This document shows positions 1 to 9,600 of a stretch of DNA of 64,000 bases, piece by piece. Made by a program: the position numbers and the translations under genes. The stretch is from positions 1 to 64,000 of the forward strand of contig JBILHS010000006.1 in NCBI GenBank assembly GCA_044350425.1, in the 5' to 3' direction. The notes beneath the pieces were generated by a model, which was given only the letters and a program-made list of their open reading frames with translations, did not search any database and was not told the origin of the DNA. Position 1 is the first letter of the stretch; every line of letters starts with the position of its first letter. The DNA comes from M3007 sp044350425. Lineage in GTDB: Bacteria; Bacteroidota; Bacteroidia; Chitinophagales; Saprospiraceae.

Positions 1-1
1 T

Positions 2-3000
2 TTATGCCTTCTACTCACCTTTTCTGTCCGTTCTATAGCCCAATGTCCTGATTACCCACGTGCTATGGACCAAGTGTATGTCTGTTATAATGGAGATTAC
101 ACTTTAAGTTTTGACCAAAACGTAACAATACATAATCCTGTTCGATTTACCTTTCCCATCTTACCCTCCGATGTAACGGTTTTTTTTGATTATGATTCAA
201 ATGATGGTATCCCAATAGAAAATGTTTCCAGTGCAGAAATAAAAACAATTAGTTATTCAGCTCCAGGACAGTATAGATTGTATTGGGTAGTTCAATGGGT
301 ATCCGGGTACGAACTTGACCCACAAGGAAATCCAGTTCCCATAACCAGCTCAAAATCAGGGCATTTCACATTCCAAACAAATTTCAACAACACAAATGCC
401 AACTACAACGATTTTTTGCCTAATGAAACCTGGGGCGATATACTAGGGAACACTTATACACCTCCTGCCAATGGCGCATATCCTCCGGGCAGCCTCAACA
501 CACTCCCGGTAACGGCAGGGGGCATTGTTCATATCCTCTACGCCAATCCAGACCATCAGATGCGAAAACCCTTCATCTTTGTTGAAGGCTTTGATCCGAT
601 TTTAGAAGGTGGTTCTAAGTATGAAGTTACAGACCCTTCCGGTAACACCTTGGGTTTTGGTGGGGTACGTTGGGATGTGATCGTCACTGGGCGAAATGAA
701 AGTTTCGACGTTGATCCAAGTGAACCTGGAGTGCCGCACACTCCTCAGTTTGAACAATTGCCTACCTTGATTCAAGGTCTCCGAAACCGGGGATATGATA
801 TCGTATATGTTGACTTTGCCGATGCCGGAACTTACATACAGGCCAATGCTGAGTTTCTTATTGATGTGATAGAACGGGTAAACAATGTCAAAATTACGGA
901 TGAGGAAAATGTGCTGGTTGGAGCCAGTATGGGCGGCATTGTTAGTCGTTATGCCCTAGCCAAAATGGAAAACGAGGGCTTAACCCATTGTGTTGGGCTT
1001 TTTGGGACTTTAGACACTCCACACAATGGCGCAAATATTCCTTTGGCAATGCAGGGCTTTGCATGGTTTTTCCATGCAACAGGATCAAACGACCTGGCTT
1101 GGAAAGCGATGGACAGCCCTGCCGCACGTCAGCAGCTAATTCAACACCTTGGAGTAGAAGTCCAAGTAGGGCGCATAGAAATGAAAAATGAAGAAGGAGA
1201 CTCACATATTACTCCCTTAGATTTTTCAGAATTAACAAATTCGGACTATGGTGCGCTGCGCAATCAACTATCGAGCGATTTAACAGGAATAGGTTGGCCG
1301 AAACAACCCCGGAAAATTGCTATGTCGGACGGAATGATAAACGGGACTTTGCCTAGTACACAGGGATATAACCCCGGAGATCTCTTTTATGATGCCAGTG
1401 GGAAAGCCGATGGATTGGTCAACTATGGCACTGTTTTTAAAATGCTAATGCGGGCTAGCAACGGAGGGCCAGAATATGGAGACGAATACACCTTTCATTT
1501 TACTGAAAATTGTATCAAAAATGGAATTTCGGCATATCCGCACAAATTACTCTTAAGCATTGCCAAACCCCATGATTTGAATCCATGTCTTGGAAACAAG
1601 GCACCCTACTTATACAATGTTGTTCATATTCAATCAAATGCAGAGTTGCTTCATCTGGACAACGCTCCGGGAGGATTCCGGATGGATTTACGTGCTATGA
1701 ATGCAAGTATTAAGTCCTCGCTAGAAAGCCAATCAGGGGTTGAATTTTTGAACCCCGTAAAATTCCCCATCGCTACTTTCGTGCCCACCTGGAGCGGGCT
1801 GGCTATGGGGACAGAACTGACCAATGCGAATTTGTTTGTAGATTTGACTACTGGAGAATTTCAAGAACAAAATTTACCAAATGTCAAAATTCCAAATTTT
1901 GATCAATTTTATGCTCCGCCTTCCAGCCTCCGTCATGTAGAATTAGACGGAGGAATGGTCGCATTTATCTTTGAGGAAATAGACAGACTAGACGCGGCCC
2001 CACAGCCAGGCATCCTACAGGAGGTGTATAATTATGGCGACAAGTACAAGCAAATACCCAACACAACGGTTACCTCCACCGGTGTGCTCAATGTCAATAA
2101 CCCTGGCCCAACAGGTTATGTGCAGAGCAGTCCACAAAGCAATGCTACCAAACCTGTCTTCACCACCTACCTAAACAATTGTGGCCAAATCATAACGGTA
2201 GAAGCGGGCGGACAATACAACTTAGGCGCGCTCGACAAAAGCCCGCACGGAATCACGGAAGTGTGGAAAGGCGCAACTGTCCACATCAAATCAGGCGGTA
2301 TCCTCCACCTCACCAGCGAGCAAAGCAGCTTGATTATTAAGCACGGCGCTACCCTAATTCTGGACGCTGGCGCGGTTGTGCGTCTTGATGCTGCCGGCTC
2401 ACGCATTCAAATAAATGGAGATCTGGTTGTCAATGGCAACATCATCTTTGGAGGCTTGGGCTACTTCAGCTTTGATGAGGGCAACCAACTTACATTTGGC
2501 CCCGGCTATAATACCTTCAATCTTTCAGGTGCAGGCAAAGACAAACGGTTTGTGCAACTCAATGCGGTCGTTGAAATAGGCCAGGCACACCGGCTTAACT
2601 GGAGCAATGGACGGATAGAATCCCAAAATGGCTTGCTGCATTTTTCGGAAGCATCGGGGCTTGATTTCAACCAGATGACCCTCAATGGTGGTGGAGATTT
2701 CGCAATAGATGCGGTCAATAGTGGCGCCATCACTTTGCAAAACTGCACGGTAGAGAATTTGGCGCAACCAATTGTGGGTGTGGGCGGCGCAGGCTGCAAC
2801 ATTTTCGATTGTACCTTTTTGAACATCGGAGTTATTGGCGTAGACTGGGCCAATTCTCTGGTAGTGCGAGTCAAAAATTCCATATTCACCAGTACTAATT
2901 CCTGGTCAATGGCATTGAACATGACAAATATGTCCTTTTTACTCCTTGACTATAGCCAGTTCTCCGGCTATGGCGCACCACTACAAGGCATCATCACGGA

Positions 3001-4126
3001 TGCTGATCTCAGTCAGTCTTTCGCTGCTGTAAATCTCAGCAACTCAGTGGCTTGTATGGTAAAAGGCTGCACTTTCACAGCCAATACCATTGGGATAAAG
3101 GCGGTCGATCCAGATGCAACGGCAAATGTTTTTGTCTATGGCGGCAGTAGCTTTGTTCAAAACAGCGCAGGTATATTCGTCAACGGCAATGCAACACAGG
3201 GCACAGTGCTCGCTGACTGCGTGGGTTTCGACCTCAACAAGAACGGGATTCGCGGACGCGACATTACCCTGATGATTGATTCCTGGAATTCCAAAATTTT
3301 CCAGTTTGATACCGACAGTCCAAATGTATTCATTCGGGATAATACCCCACAAACAGCCGAAAGCCATGTTCAGATCTGCTATGAGTTGAAAGGTCCTGGC
3401 GGCTCCAACCTGATGCGCAACAATGCATGGCTATTGAAAGTCGGAGGTCTACTGACGCCCGACCCGAATCCTGCAGGAGAAATTTTATTGACACATAATA
3501 ATTCTAACTGCCAGGTAAACATTGCAGTGCCATCATTTCTGCCCTTCGCCTCAAGAGACCCTTTATGCATTTTGGAGCAACGACCTTCGAGTTTTGCTAC
3601 TCCCTTTCCAGGCTCGGAATGTATGCTTAGTGTAGGCACTGGAACTGGCACTGGTAACCCGATTCGGGTTCACGAGCAGTTCCACCTCGGGACTTTTCTG
3701 ATGAAAGCAGACAGTGTAGAAGCTGGTATAGAAGCCCTGCGCCCCGTAGCAGCCTTATGGCAGCCTGATTTGAGTGCTTATCCTGACAATTGCCAACAAT
3801 ATATCCGGGTAGCGAAAGCTTTTGTAGACGCGAGTGATAATATTCCCCCTGATTTCCAACGTCCTGGCGGTGAACGCACACAGGCCGTTTCTCTGGAAAC
3901 CTTGTTAATATTTCCTAATCCTGCCAATAATTTTGCATTGCTGCAACTCACGGCAGCGGATTATCAAGTGCGAGTGTGGAATACTCAAGGCAAACTATGC
4001 CATCAAGCCATAGCTTCGGACACCCATCGTTTGGAAACGGCTAATTGGCAGCCTGGTATCTACTATGTGGAGGCAGTAGGCGCAGATGGCATCCGGAAGC
4101 ACGGCAAGTTGGTGGTGCAGCGCTAG
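2..4126 (+). CDS. Secreted alpha/beta hydrolase with beta-helix and T9SS domain, copy 1 (5' end outside window)
   Basis: The reading frame is open from base 2. The residues before the first ATG (65-67) read like the end of a signal peptide (LCLLLTFSVRSIAQ, then CPDY), so the true start lies left of the window and ATG 65 is internal. The visible part is 1374 codons. A nucleophile elbow GASMGG has its serine codon at 926-928, as in PGAP1-like lipases and esterases. A conserved HVxLD segment near 1935 is a candidate for the catalytic histidine. From about 2278 the protein is a right-handed beta-helix-like repeat region, followed by a T9SS type A sorting domain (FPNPANN... ending KLVVQR). The C-terminal half is nearly identical to copies 2 and 3, while the N-terminal half is clearly diverged. 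Export and surface location follow from the T9SS domain; the substrate is unknown. Confidence 0.85.
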   Translation, partial: LCLLLTFSVRSIAQCPDYPRAMDQVYVCYNGDYTLSFDQNVTIHNPVRFTFPILPSDVTVFFDYDSNDGIPIENVSSAEIKTISYSAPGQYRLYWVVQWVSGYELDPQGNPVPITSSKSGHFTFQTNFNNTNANYNDFLPNETWGDILGNTYTPPANGAYPPGSLNTLPVTAGGIVHILYANPDHQMRKPFIFVEGFDPILEGGSKYEVTDPSGNTLGFGGVRWDVIVTGRNESFDVDPSEPGVPHTPQFEQLPTLIQGLRNRGYDIVYVDFADAGTYIQANAEFLIDVIERVNNVKITDEENVLVGASMGGIVSRYALAKMENEGLTHCVGLFGTLDTPHNGANIPLAMQGFAWFFHATGSNDLAWKAMDSPAARQQLIQHLGVEVQVGRIEMKNEEGDSHITPLDFSELTNSDYGALRNQLSSDLTGIGWPKQPRKIAMSDGMINGTLPSTQGYNPGDLFYDASGKADGLVNYGTVFKMLMRASNGGPEYGDEYTFHFTENCIKNGISAYPHKLLLSIAKPHDLNPCLGNKAPYLYNVVHIQSNAELLHLDNAPGGFRMDLRAMNASIKSSLESQSGVEFLNPVKFPIATFVPTWSGLAMGTELTNANLFVDLTTGEFQEQNLPNVKIPNFDQFYAPPSSLRHVELDGGMVAFIFEEIDRLDAAPQPGILQEVYNYGDKYKQIPNTTVTSTGVLNVNNPGPTGYVQSSPQSNATKPVFTTYLNNCGQIITVEAGGQYNLGALDKSPHGITEVWKGATVHIKSGGILHLTSEQSSLIIKHGATLILDAGAVVRLDAAGSRIQINGDLVVNGNIIFGGLGYFSFDEGNQLTFGPGYNTFNLSGAGKDKRFVQLNAVVEIGQAHRLNWSNGRIESQNGLLHFSEASGLDFNQMTLNGGGDFAIDAVNSGAITLQNCTVENLAQPIVGVGGAGCNIFDCTFLNIGVIGVDWANSLVVRVKNSIFTSTNSWSMALNMTNMSFLLLDYSQFSGYGAPLQGIITDADLSQSFAAVNLSNSVACMVKGCTFTANTIGIKAVDPDATANVFVYGGSSFVQNSAGIFVNGNATQGTVLADCVGFDLNKNGIRGRDITLMIDSWNSKIFQFDTDSPNVFIRDNTPQTAESHVQICYELKGPGGSNLMRNNAWLLKVGGLLTPDPNPAGEILLTHNNSNCQVNIAVPSFLPFASRDPLCILEQRPSSFATPFPGSECMLSVGTGTGTGNPIRVHEQFHLGTFLMKADSVEAGIEALRPVAALWQPDLSAYPDNCQQYIRVAKAFVDASDNIPPDFQRPGGERTQAVSLETLLIFPNPANNFALLQLTAADYQVRVWNTQGKLCHQAIASDTHRLETANWQPGIYYVEAVGADGIRKHGKLVVQR

Positions 4127-4401
4127 TCAACTGTCCCAAGCATAAAAGCAGTCGGGTGGTATTGAGCAGCTCGCCTGCGAATGATGCGAAATAACGGGTA
4201 TATTGAATCTGTCGGCGCCAGAAATGGCTGCCTATTAAGTGGTAGTATGGCCTAGGCCGTCGGGAAAAGAGGCATTTTCACCCTTGATTGTGTCTCTGCG
4301 CCGTAAACGGCGCTTTTCCCGACGGCCTAAAGGCCATACTACCCTTACACGCGAGTTTTGGACAGCCTCTTCTTTACCGCCTTAGCGTCCCACCACCACT
4401 T
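2278..4401 (+). repeat. Long direct repeat, copy 1 (hydrolase 3' half plus downstream palindrome)
   Basis: This stretch recurs at 9012-11135 (offset 6734) and 15079-17202 (offset 12801) with only scattered differences. It covers the beta-helix and sorting domain of the hydrolase and about 275 bases past its stop. Between copies 1 and 2 the identity runs further, through the intergenic DNA into the next lipoprotein gene (to about 4767/11501). The sharp start of identity inside a gene whose upstream half is diverged points to recombination or gene conversion. Confidence 0.9.
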
Positions 4402-4608
4402 CCTGCCGCAACCTTGGGGTTTGGACATGACCCCGTAAAACTTTTCGCCCAAATTGGCGAGACGTTCGGCGGCAAAGTTTTTAACCAGACTTCGGACAAT
4501 TTATCTGGCAGTTTGAATATGACCTTTGGGATAAAAGCCCAGATTAGATGAGCGCTTGCCAATTGTACAATACTCTTCATTCCTTTCACACTTCAAATCG
4601 CTTGAGAC
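4127..4608. other. Intergenic region with palindromic element, copy 1
   Basis: No gene is supported in these 482 bases. They hold the palindrome at 4241-4343 and, at 4381-4401, a 21-base match to the 3' end of the minus-strand T9SS gene that ends at 17183, including its stop codon. After 4401 the sequence is unlike copy 3 but the same as copy 2. Open frames in this stretch have no recognisable product. Confidence 0.7.
4241..4343. repeat. Palindromic hairpin element, array copy 1
   Basis: Outer arms at 4241-4269 and 4313-4343 are inverted copies apart from two extra bases in the right arm. The right arm contains a small hairpin GGCC-TAAA-GGCC. A second hairpin GCGCCG-TAAA-CGGCGC sits at 4298-4313. 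The element recurs after each hydrolase copy, and a relative lies inside the blaR1-like gene at 48221-48304. It could act as a transcription terminator or be a REP-like mobile element. Confidence 0.85.
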
Positions 4609-5181
4609 ATGAAAAACAAGATTTTTTTCTTCCTACTGTCGATGCTGGCAGCCCCCCCCCTTGCCATGATGCCAGCCTGCCGCAAGCACACCGAAACCCC
4701 GGACCCACTCCCGCCCGCCACCCAGGAAGGGAAAAACACCTTTGGCTGCTATATTGATGGAAAGCCGTGGGTGGCAGGGATTGACCCAAACATACTTGAT
4801 CCGAGCCTGAGAAAGATTGATGCTGGGTATGATGAACCCGGAATTGGCATTACCGATTGGTATTTGCTCAATATTTCTGCTCAGTTTGTAAACGACACAA
4901 CATTCGAATGGGTGATGCTTTCTTTTATGCCCTTGTATCACGAAGGAGAAATCGATGCCTCCTCGCTATCAAGCCTTCATGCGAACGTTCGAGCTGATTG
5001 GAGAAAAGGAATTGAGTATGATATTGATACATTATTTCCCTACAAGTTTGACATCACGCTTCTTGATACAGCAAGAAACGTATGTTCTGGAAAATTTTAT
5101 TTTACAGCTGTATCCAAAAGCAACCCTGATACTATCGCTGTTACAGATGGCCGTTTTGACATAAAGTATCAAGTGTGGTAA
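4609..5181 (+). CDS. Small lipoprotein of the array, orphan (type 1)
   Basis: A 190-residue protein with a signal peptide and lipobox (LAMMPAC), so probably lipid-anchored at the periplasmic or outer face. After a proline-rich linker comes the core NTFGCYIDGKPWV, which recalls a Bacteroidota family I remember as DUF6252 (not checked). The protein ends GRFDIKY, close to the GRFDLLY ending of the lipoproteins at 5993 and 12052. The N-terminal third is nearly identical to the protein at 11343 and similar to that at 5293, while the C-terminal part is its own. No complete hydrolase follows it, so it is an orphan. A partner or immunity role for the hydrolases is inference from position only. Confidence 0.8.
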   Translation: MKNKIFFFLLSMLAAPPLAMMPACRKHTETPDPLPPATQEGKNTFGCYIDGKPWVAGIDPNILDPSLRKIDAGYDEPGIGITDWYLLNISAQFVNDTTFEWVMLSFMPLYHEGEIDASSLSSLHANVRADWRKGIEYDIDTLFPYKFDITLLDTARNVCSGKFYFTAVSKSNPDTIAVTDGRFDIKYQVW

Positions 5182-5292
5182 TCTGTTTTTAGGTCTAAAA
5201 AATCGCTTTTCAATCATTTATTGCATAAAAAACTCTCAATCAGCATCGGTTGAGCCTTTACCTTCATTTCTTAACTCAAAACCTTTTTTACC

Positions 5293-5586
5293 ATGAAAAA
5301 CCTTTCCCAATCCATACAGCTCGTGCTTTTCCTAGCAACTTTTGTCCTTGCCTGCAGCAAGCACACCGCCCCCCCCGACCCACTCCCGCCCGCCACACAG
5401 GAAGGAAAAAACACCTTTGGCTGCTATATTGATGGTAAGCCTTGGGTGGCTTGGATTGATCCTGAAATATTAGATCCAAGTTTAAGAAGCCTAACAGGTC
5501 GATATGATGAACCCGGGATAGGAATGTATGACCGTTACTCACTTTCATTAAATGCCCAAAGAGTTACAAACAAGGACTTCATTTAA
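5293..5586 (+). pseudogene. Truncated lipoprotein of the array
   Basis: Only 97 residues, about half the length of the full-length relatives. It has a signal peptide with lipobox (FVLACS), the linker and the GKNTFGCYIDGKPWV core, then a short unique tail, and it stops before the conserved GRFD ending. The stop codon (5584-5586) is followed after one base by the ATG of the next fragment, suggesting an internal deletion that joined two gene heads. It may still be translated as a short lipoprotein, so pseudogene is the likelier but not the only reading. Confidence 0.65.
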
Positions 5587-5587
5587 C

Positions 5588-5917
5588 ATGAAAAACATCT
5601 TTTTTATGCTGAGCTTCTTGCTCGGCCAGCCAATGTTTTGTCAAGCTCAACGGCTTGGAGATTTCCTGACCAATATGGTCGCGCCACTTGACAAAACCGA
5701 AATCTCATCAAACTTCCTCTGGGACAAAGGTCTAAATGGCTTGGCTGAACCAGCCATATTTGACGGTATCATCCGAGACTCGGTATGCCTCCAACCCATA
5801 GCATTTGGTTTCTTGTACGTTCAGGCTCGAAACGCTTTTGTCGGCACAGGGGCGAACGCATTGCCCTCCCCGGATGTGTTTATAAACGTTATAAACCCCT
5901 ACCTTCGACGAAGATAG
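5588..5917 (+). pseudogene. Truncated hydrolase N-terminus (silent head fragment)
   Basis: A 109-residue frame beginning with a signal peptide (MKNIFFML...CQAQ). It aligns with the first 110 or so residues of the complete hydrolases, sharing APLDK near residue 30 and LPSPDV near the end, then stops long before the catalytic serine. It differs substantially from the heads of copies 2 and 3, so it is not a recent piece of either and may represent another variant. A second, almost identical fragment lies at 11647-11976. A longer in-frame start at 5552 exists, but it overlaps the lipoprotein fragment and lacks the signal peptide layout. Confidence 0.7.
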
Positions 5918-5959
5918 CCGCAGCACAACTCTTTTTGGAGTAATGCTGCGGCCATCTTT
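5917..5959 (+). terminator. Hairpin after head fragment, copy 1
   Basis: The inverted repeat GCCGCAGCA (5917-5925) / TGCTGCGGC (5944-5952) is followed by CATCTTTT. It overlaps the stop codon of the fragment upstream and precedes the next lipoprotein. It is plausible as a terminator, although the T-run is short. Confidence 0.5.
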
Positions 5960-5992
5960 TACATCCTTCAACATTCACAAAATCACCCATTT

Positions 5993-6571
5993 ATGAAAAA
6001 AGAAATCATTTTTCTGCTAATGCTCTTGGCGATAGGTAGCACATGGCTGCTCTCTTGTACCAAAGACCCTCCTCCAAATACTAACCCTCCGCCCATTGAC
6101 TACAACGTGCTGCCCCCCATTACACAGACGGGCGCTAACACCTTCGGATGTTTGGTGGATGGGGAGGTGTGGGTGCCTAGGGTGGAGCTTTGGGTGCCTT
6201 GGTACGATAAAGCAGTAACCTTCCATGAAAAAAATGGCACTGGTACAGGAATAATTTCTTGTAGGCTCCTCAACGAATCAACAGATAACTTTTTCACTAT
6301 CGCGTTTGGGAAAAATTATTTCCAACCAACCCATTATATGACAGTAGACCACTCCTTAAGCGATCAATGGTTCAATCCTGATTTTAGTCAAGGAAGTGAA
6401 GATTTCCATCATGAAAATGGCGATACCACAAACTACTTAAAAATAACAGCGATTGACACTTCCAAGAATTTCATTTCGGGCATTTTTCAATGTACGTTAT
6501 TCAACGCTAATAAAACAGCAAGTATAAAAATTACCGAAGGCCGCTTCGACCTTCTTTACTTTCCAGAATAA
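5993..6571 (+). CDS. Small lipoprotein paired with hydrolase copy 2
   Basis: A 192-residue lipoprotein with signal peptide and lipobox (WLLSC), a linker rich in proline and asparagine, and the core NTFGCLVDGEVWVPR. Roughly the first 65 residues are almost identical to the lipoprotein at 12052, and the remaining C-terminal part is very different apart from the ending ITEGRFDLLY. The gene ends 29 bases before the hydrolase start at 6601, so the two are very likely co-transcribed. The constant-then-variable layout mirrors the variable-then-constant layout of the hydrolase. The role is unknown; partner, inhibitor or immunity protein of the hydrolase is inference. Confidence 0.85.
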   Translation: MKKEIIFLLMLLAIGSTWLLSCTKDPPPNTNPPPIDYNVLPPITQTGANTFGCLVDGEVWVPRVELWVPWYDKAVTFHEKNGTGTGIISCRLLNESTDNFFTIAFGKNYFQPTHYMTVDHSLSDQWFNPDFSQGSEDFHHENGDTTNYLKITAIDTSKNFISGIFQCTLFNANKTASIKITEGRFDLLYFPE

Positions 6572-6600
6572 CATTATCTAACTTCTAAATCTTTTCATTC

Positions 6601-9600
6601 ATGAAAAAACTCATTTTGGCAGCGATGCTGCCTTGGCTATGCCTTGCCTTTTTGCAAGCGCAGCAAACCCTCCCCCAAAAACTCCAACATTTCCACGCAC
6701 CGCTCGACAAAAGCCAAGTGCCCACTGGGTTCCTCTATGATCTTTCGTGGTCTTTTGCCAGCCCTTCTGATTATCGAGGGGTACTGACGGACTCCAATTT
6801 TGTCAGCCCAGACGTGTTCGGGATGTTGTTTGGCACCATGCGTGGAAGCATGGTTGACACTGCGGGATTGCCCTCACCTGACGTGTACCTTTCGAGGACA
6901 AAACCTCCGTTCTCAGCAGATACGATACCAATCACCGTTTTGTCGCTTAGGTTTGACCGGATCAGGCCTGATGCCATAGACATCAATCTACTTTACCTCG
7001 ACAACGGGCAACTGTTCGATGTGCAGAATCGAAGCCAAAGCCCGTATTTTCAAGATACGGTTTTTGCTGCCACCGTACTGAGAGCGGAGATAAGTACTCG
7101 GGAAATAGTCTTTCAACTGCCCAGCGAACTGTTTTTCGGCAACCTTGGCGAGTTGCCCAGCGTGAGCATTGACCCAGGCGACGGCAATGGCTGGCGCAGC
7201 TTGTTGCTTGATCAGCCACTGGCAGTGCAGTACAACTCAGATGGCGAAAAAGAGGTAGTGCTTCGTCTTAATTATCCGAGCTTTACACGCTATTCGCATA
7301 CCAGATTGAATATCTTGCCAAGTGCAGTTGGCGAACGCAGTAATGGGATGAGTTGGCCTAAAGACCTTTATGAAACCCTGCACGTCACGGCTTCCGAATC
7401 CTATCTGGGGGCTGCAGGCGGTGCCACCTTGCACATTTTTTACAACACGCATAATTGCAACAGCGTGAAGCGGATGGTACGCCCACTGATTGTAGTCGAA
7501 GGGTATGAAGATGGGAGTGTTTCAAATACTTACAGTAGGATGTTTAATCTTCTAAATTCGGAAGTACTAAATGGCAACACAGAAAACCTCACCGACTACC
7601 TCTACCCCTATGAATACGACCTGATCTATGTGGACTTCGACGATGGCTCTGACTGGATACAGCGCAATGCCTTTGTGGTAAAAGAGGTGATTAAAAAGGT
7701 GAACGAGATGAAGGCAGCCGCTGGCAGCGTGGAGGAGAACGTCATCATCGGCGTGAGCATGGGAGGCATCGTGAGCAAATATGCGCTGCTGGAAATGCAA
7801 ACCAATGGGCCAGATCATGATACCAGACTTTTTTTCACTTACGACTCTCCCCTGCGCGGCGCCAACATCCCAATTGCCACCCAATGCTTGGTAAAATTCA
7901 TGGTGGACAATCTGCCGACGTATGCTGGGGATATTTCGATACCCAGTATTGATGCAATCTGGGGTGCACTGCAGGCTCCTGTGCCACGGCAATTGTTGAA
8001 ATATCATGTGAATGGCCTGTTCAATGGCTCCGGCTTGGACAATGTTGAGCATGCGGCTTTTATAGCCGAGCTTGATGCCTTGGGGGGATTAAATATGCGA
8101 CATGTTGCGCTCTCCAATGGTTCGGGAATAGGCACTTTTATTGAAAACAATATTGTGGCTGGAGAAAATTTCTTCGAACTTAACGGCCACAAGGATTCGT
8201 GCGAACCTTGGGGGCCATTTATCTTATGCGGCGATGTTAGATTCTCCTTAACGCTGCGAGCTACTGGTGGGAATGGATTGCACACGCTATTTTATGGCTT
8301 TATTGAAAAAGATGTGCCCAATGGCCCTCTGATTTGGACTACTTTGACAGTCAACGCAACGACAAAACCGTATGATACCGCTCCGGGCGGGACAACTAAT
8401 CTAGGAACGGCACCACTGGGTGGTAGCCCAGGTGGATTAATGGCATTATTGGTAGCGGCAGGTGTTACGACAACAGGTTCAGGTCTTATTGCCACTCACC
8501 ACTGTTTTATTCCAACTTTTAGTTCAGTGAACGCCTCCGAACCTTCAAACTTTGGCTCTCCGGTTAGTTGTGGAGCAGCAGATCGGTGCACTACTGCTTC
8601 TACGCCAGAACCTTGCCCATACGGGCCTTTCTCTGAAATCAACCAAGCGCACGTGTTTTTGGACGAAAGGATTGCTATGGTTCTGGTTGAGGAGTTGGTC
8701 ACAAACTCGCCTCCCCCAGCCGTACACCCGCTGGCGCTTTCAGGGACACTCAGTACCTATTTCAATGTCGGTCTGGCAATTTACTCTCCCATACCAACCG
8801 TAACCATTAGTACTTCCAGTGGCCAACTTTCCGTCAACAATATTGGCAAGGTTGCTTTTGCTACTGGGAATGAGCCAAACTCACCACATTCACTTTTAGT
8901 TGCAGACACCAAGTGCAATGCAATAATCACAGTAGAGAATGGAGCAAAACTTGTGGTCGGCGCAGATGGAGGGCTAAAACACGGTGTCCTTAGAGTAAGC
9001 GAAGGCTCTATTGTCCACATCAAATCAGGCGGTATACTCCACCTCACCAGCGAGCAAAGCAGCTTGATTATTAAGCACGGCGCTACCCTAATTCTGGATG
9101 CTGGCGCGGTTGTGCGTCTTGATGCTGCCGGCTCACGCATTCAAATAAATGGAGATCTGGTTGTCAATGGCGACATCATCTTTGGAGGCTTGGGCTACTT
9201 CAGCTTTGATGAGGGCAACCAACTTACATTTGGCCCCGGCTATAATACCTTCAATCTTTCAGGTGCAGGAAAAGACAAACGGTTTGTGCAACTCAATGCG
9301 GTCGTTGAAATAGGCCAGGCACACCGGCTTAACTGGAGCAATGGACGGATAGAATCCCAAAATGGCTTGCTGCATTTCTCGGAAGCATCGGGGCTTGATT
9401 TCAACCAGATGACCCTCAATGGTGGTGGAGATTTCGCAATAGATGCGGTCAATAGTGGCGCCATCACTTTGCAAAACTGCACGGTAGAAAATTTGGCGCA
9501 ACCAATTGTGGGTGTGGGCGGCGCAGGCTGCAACATTTTCGATTGTACCTTTTTGAACATCGGAGTTATTGGCGTAGACTGGGCCAATTCTCTAGTAGTG

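Noticed and set aside
65..67. ATG 65 as the true start of hydrolase copy 1
   Set aside because: The frame is open to the window edge and encodes a signal-peptide-like end just upstream, so the real start lies outside the window.
7567..8052. 161-codon minus-strand frame inside hydrolase copy 2
   Set aside because: Antisense to the catalytic domain; it has no independent start signals and no recognisable product.
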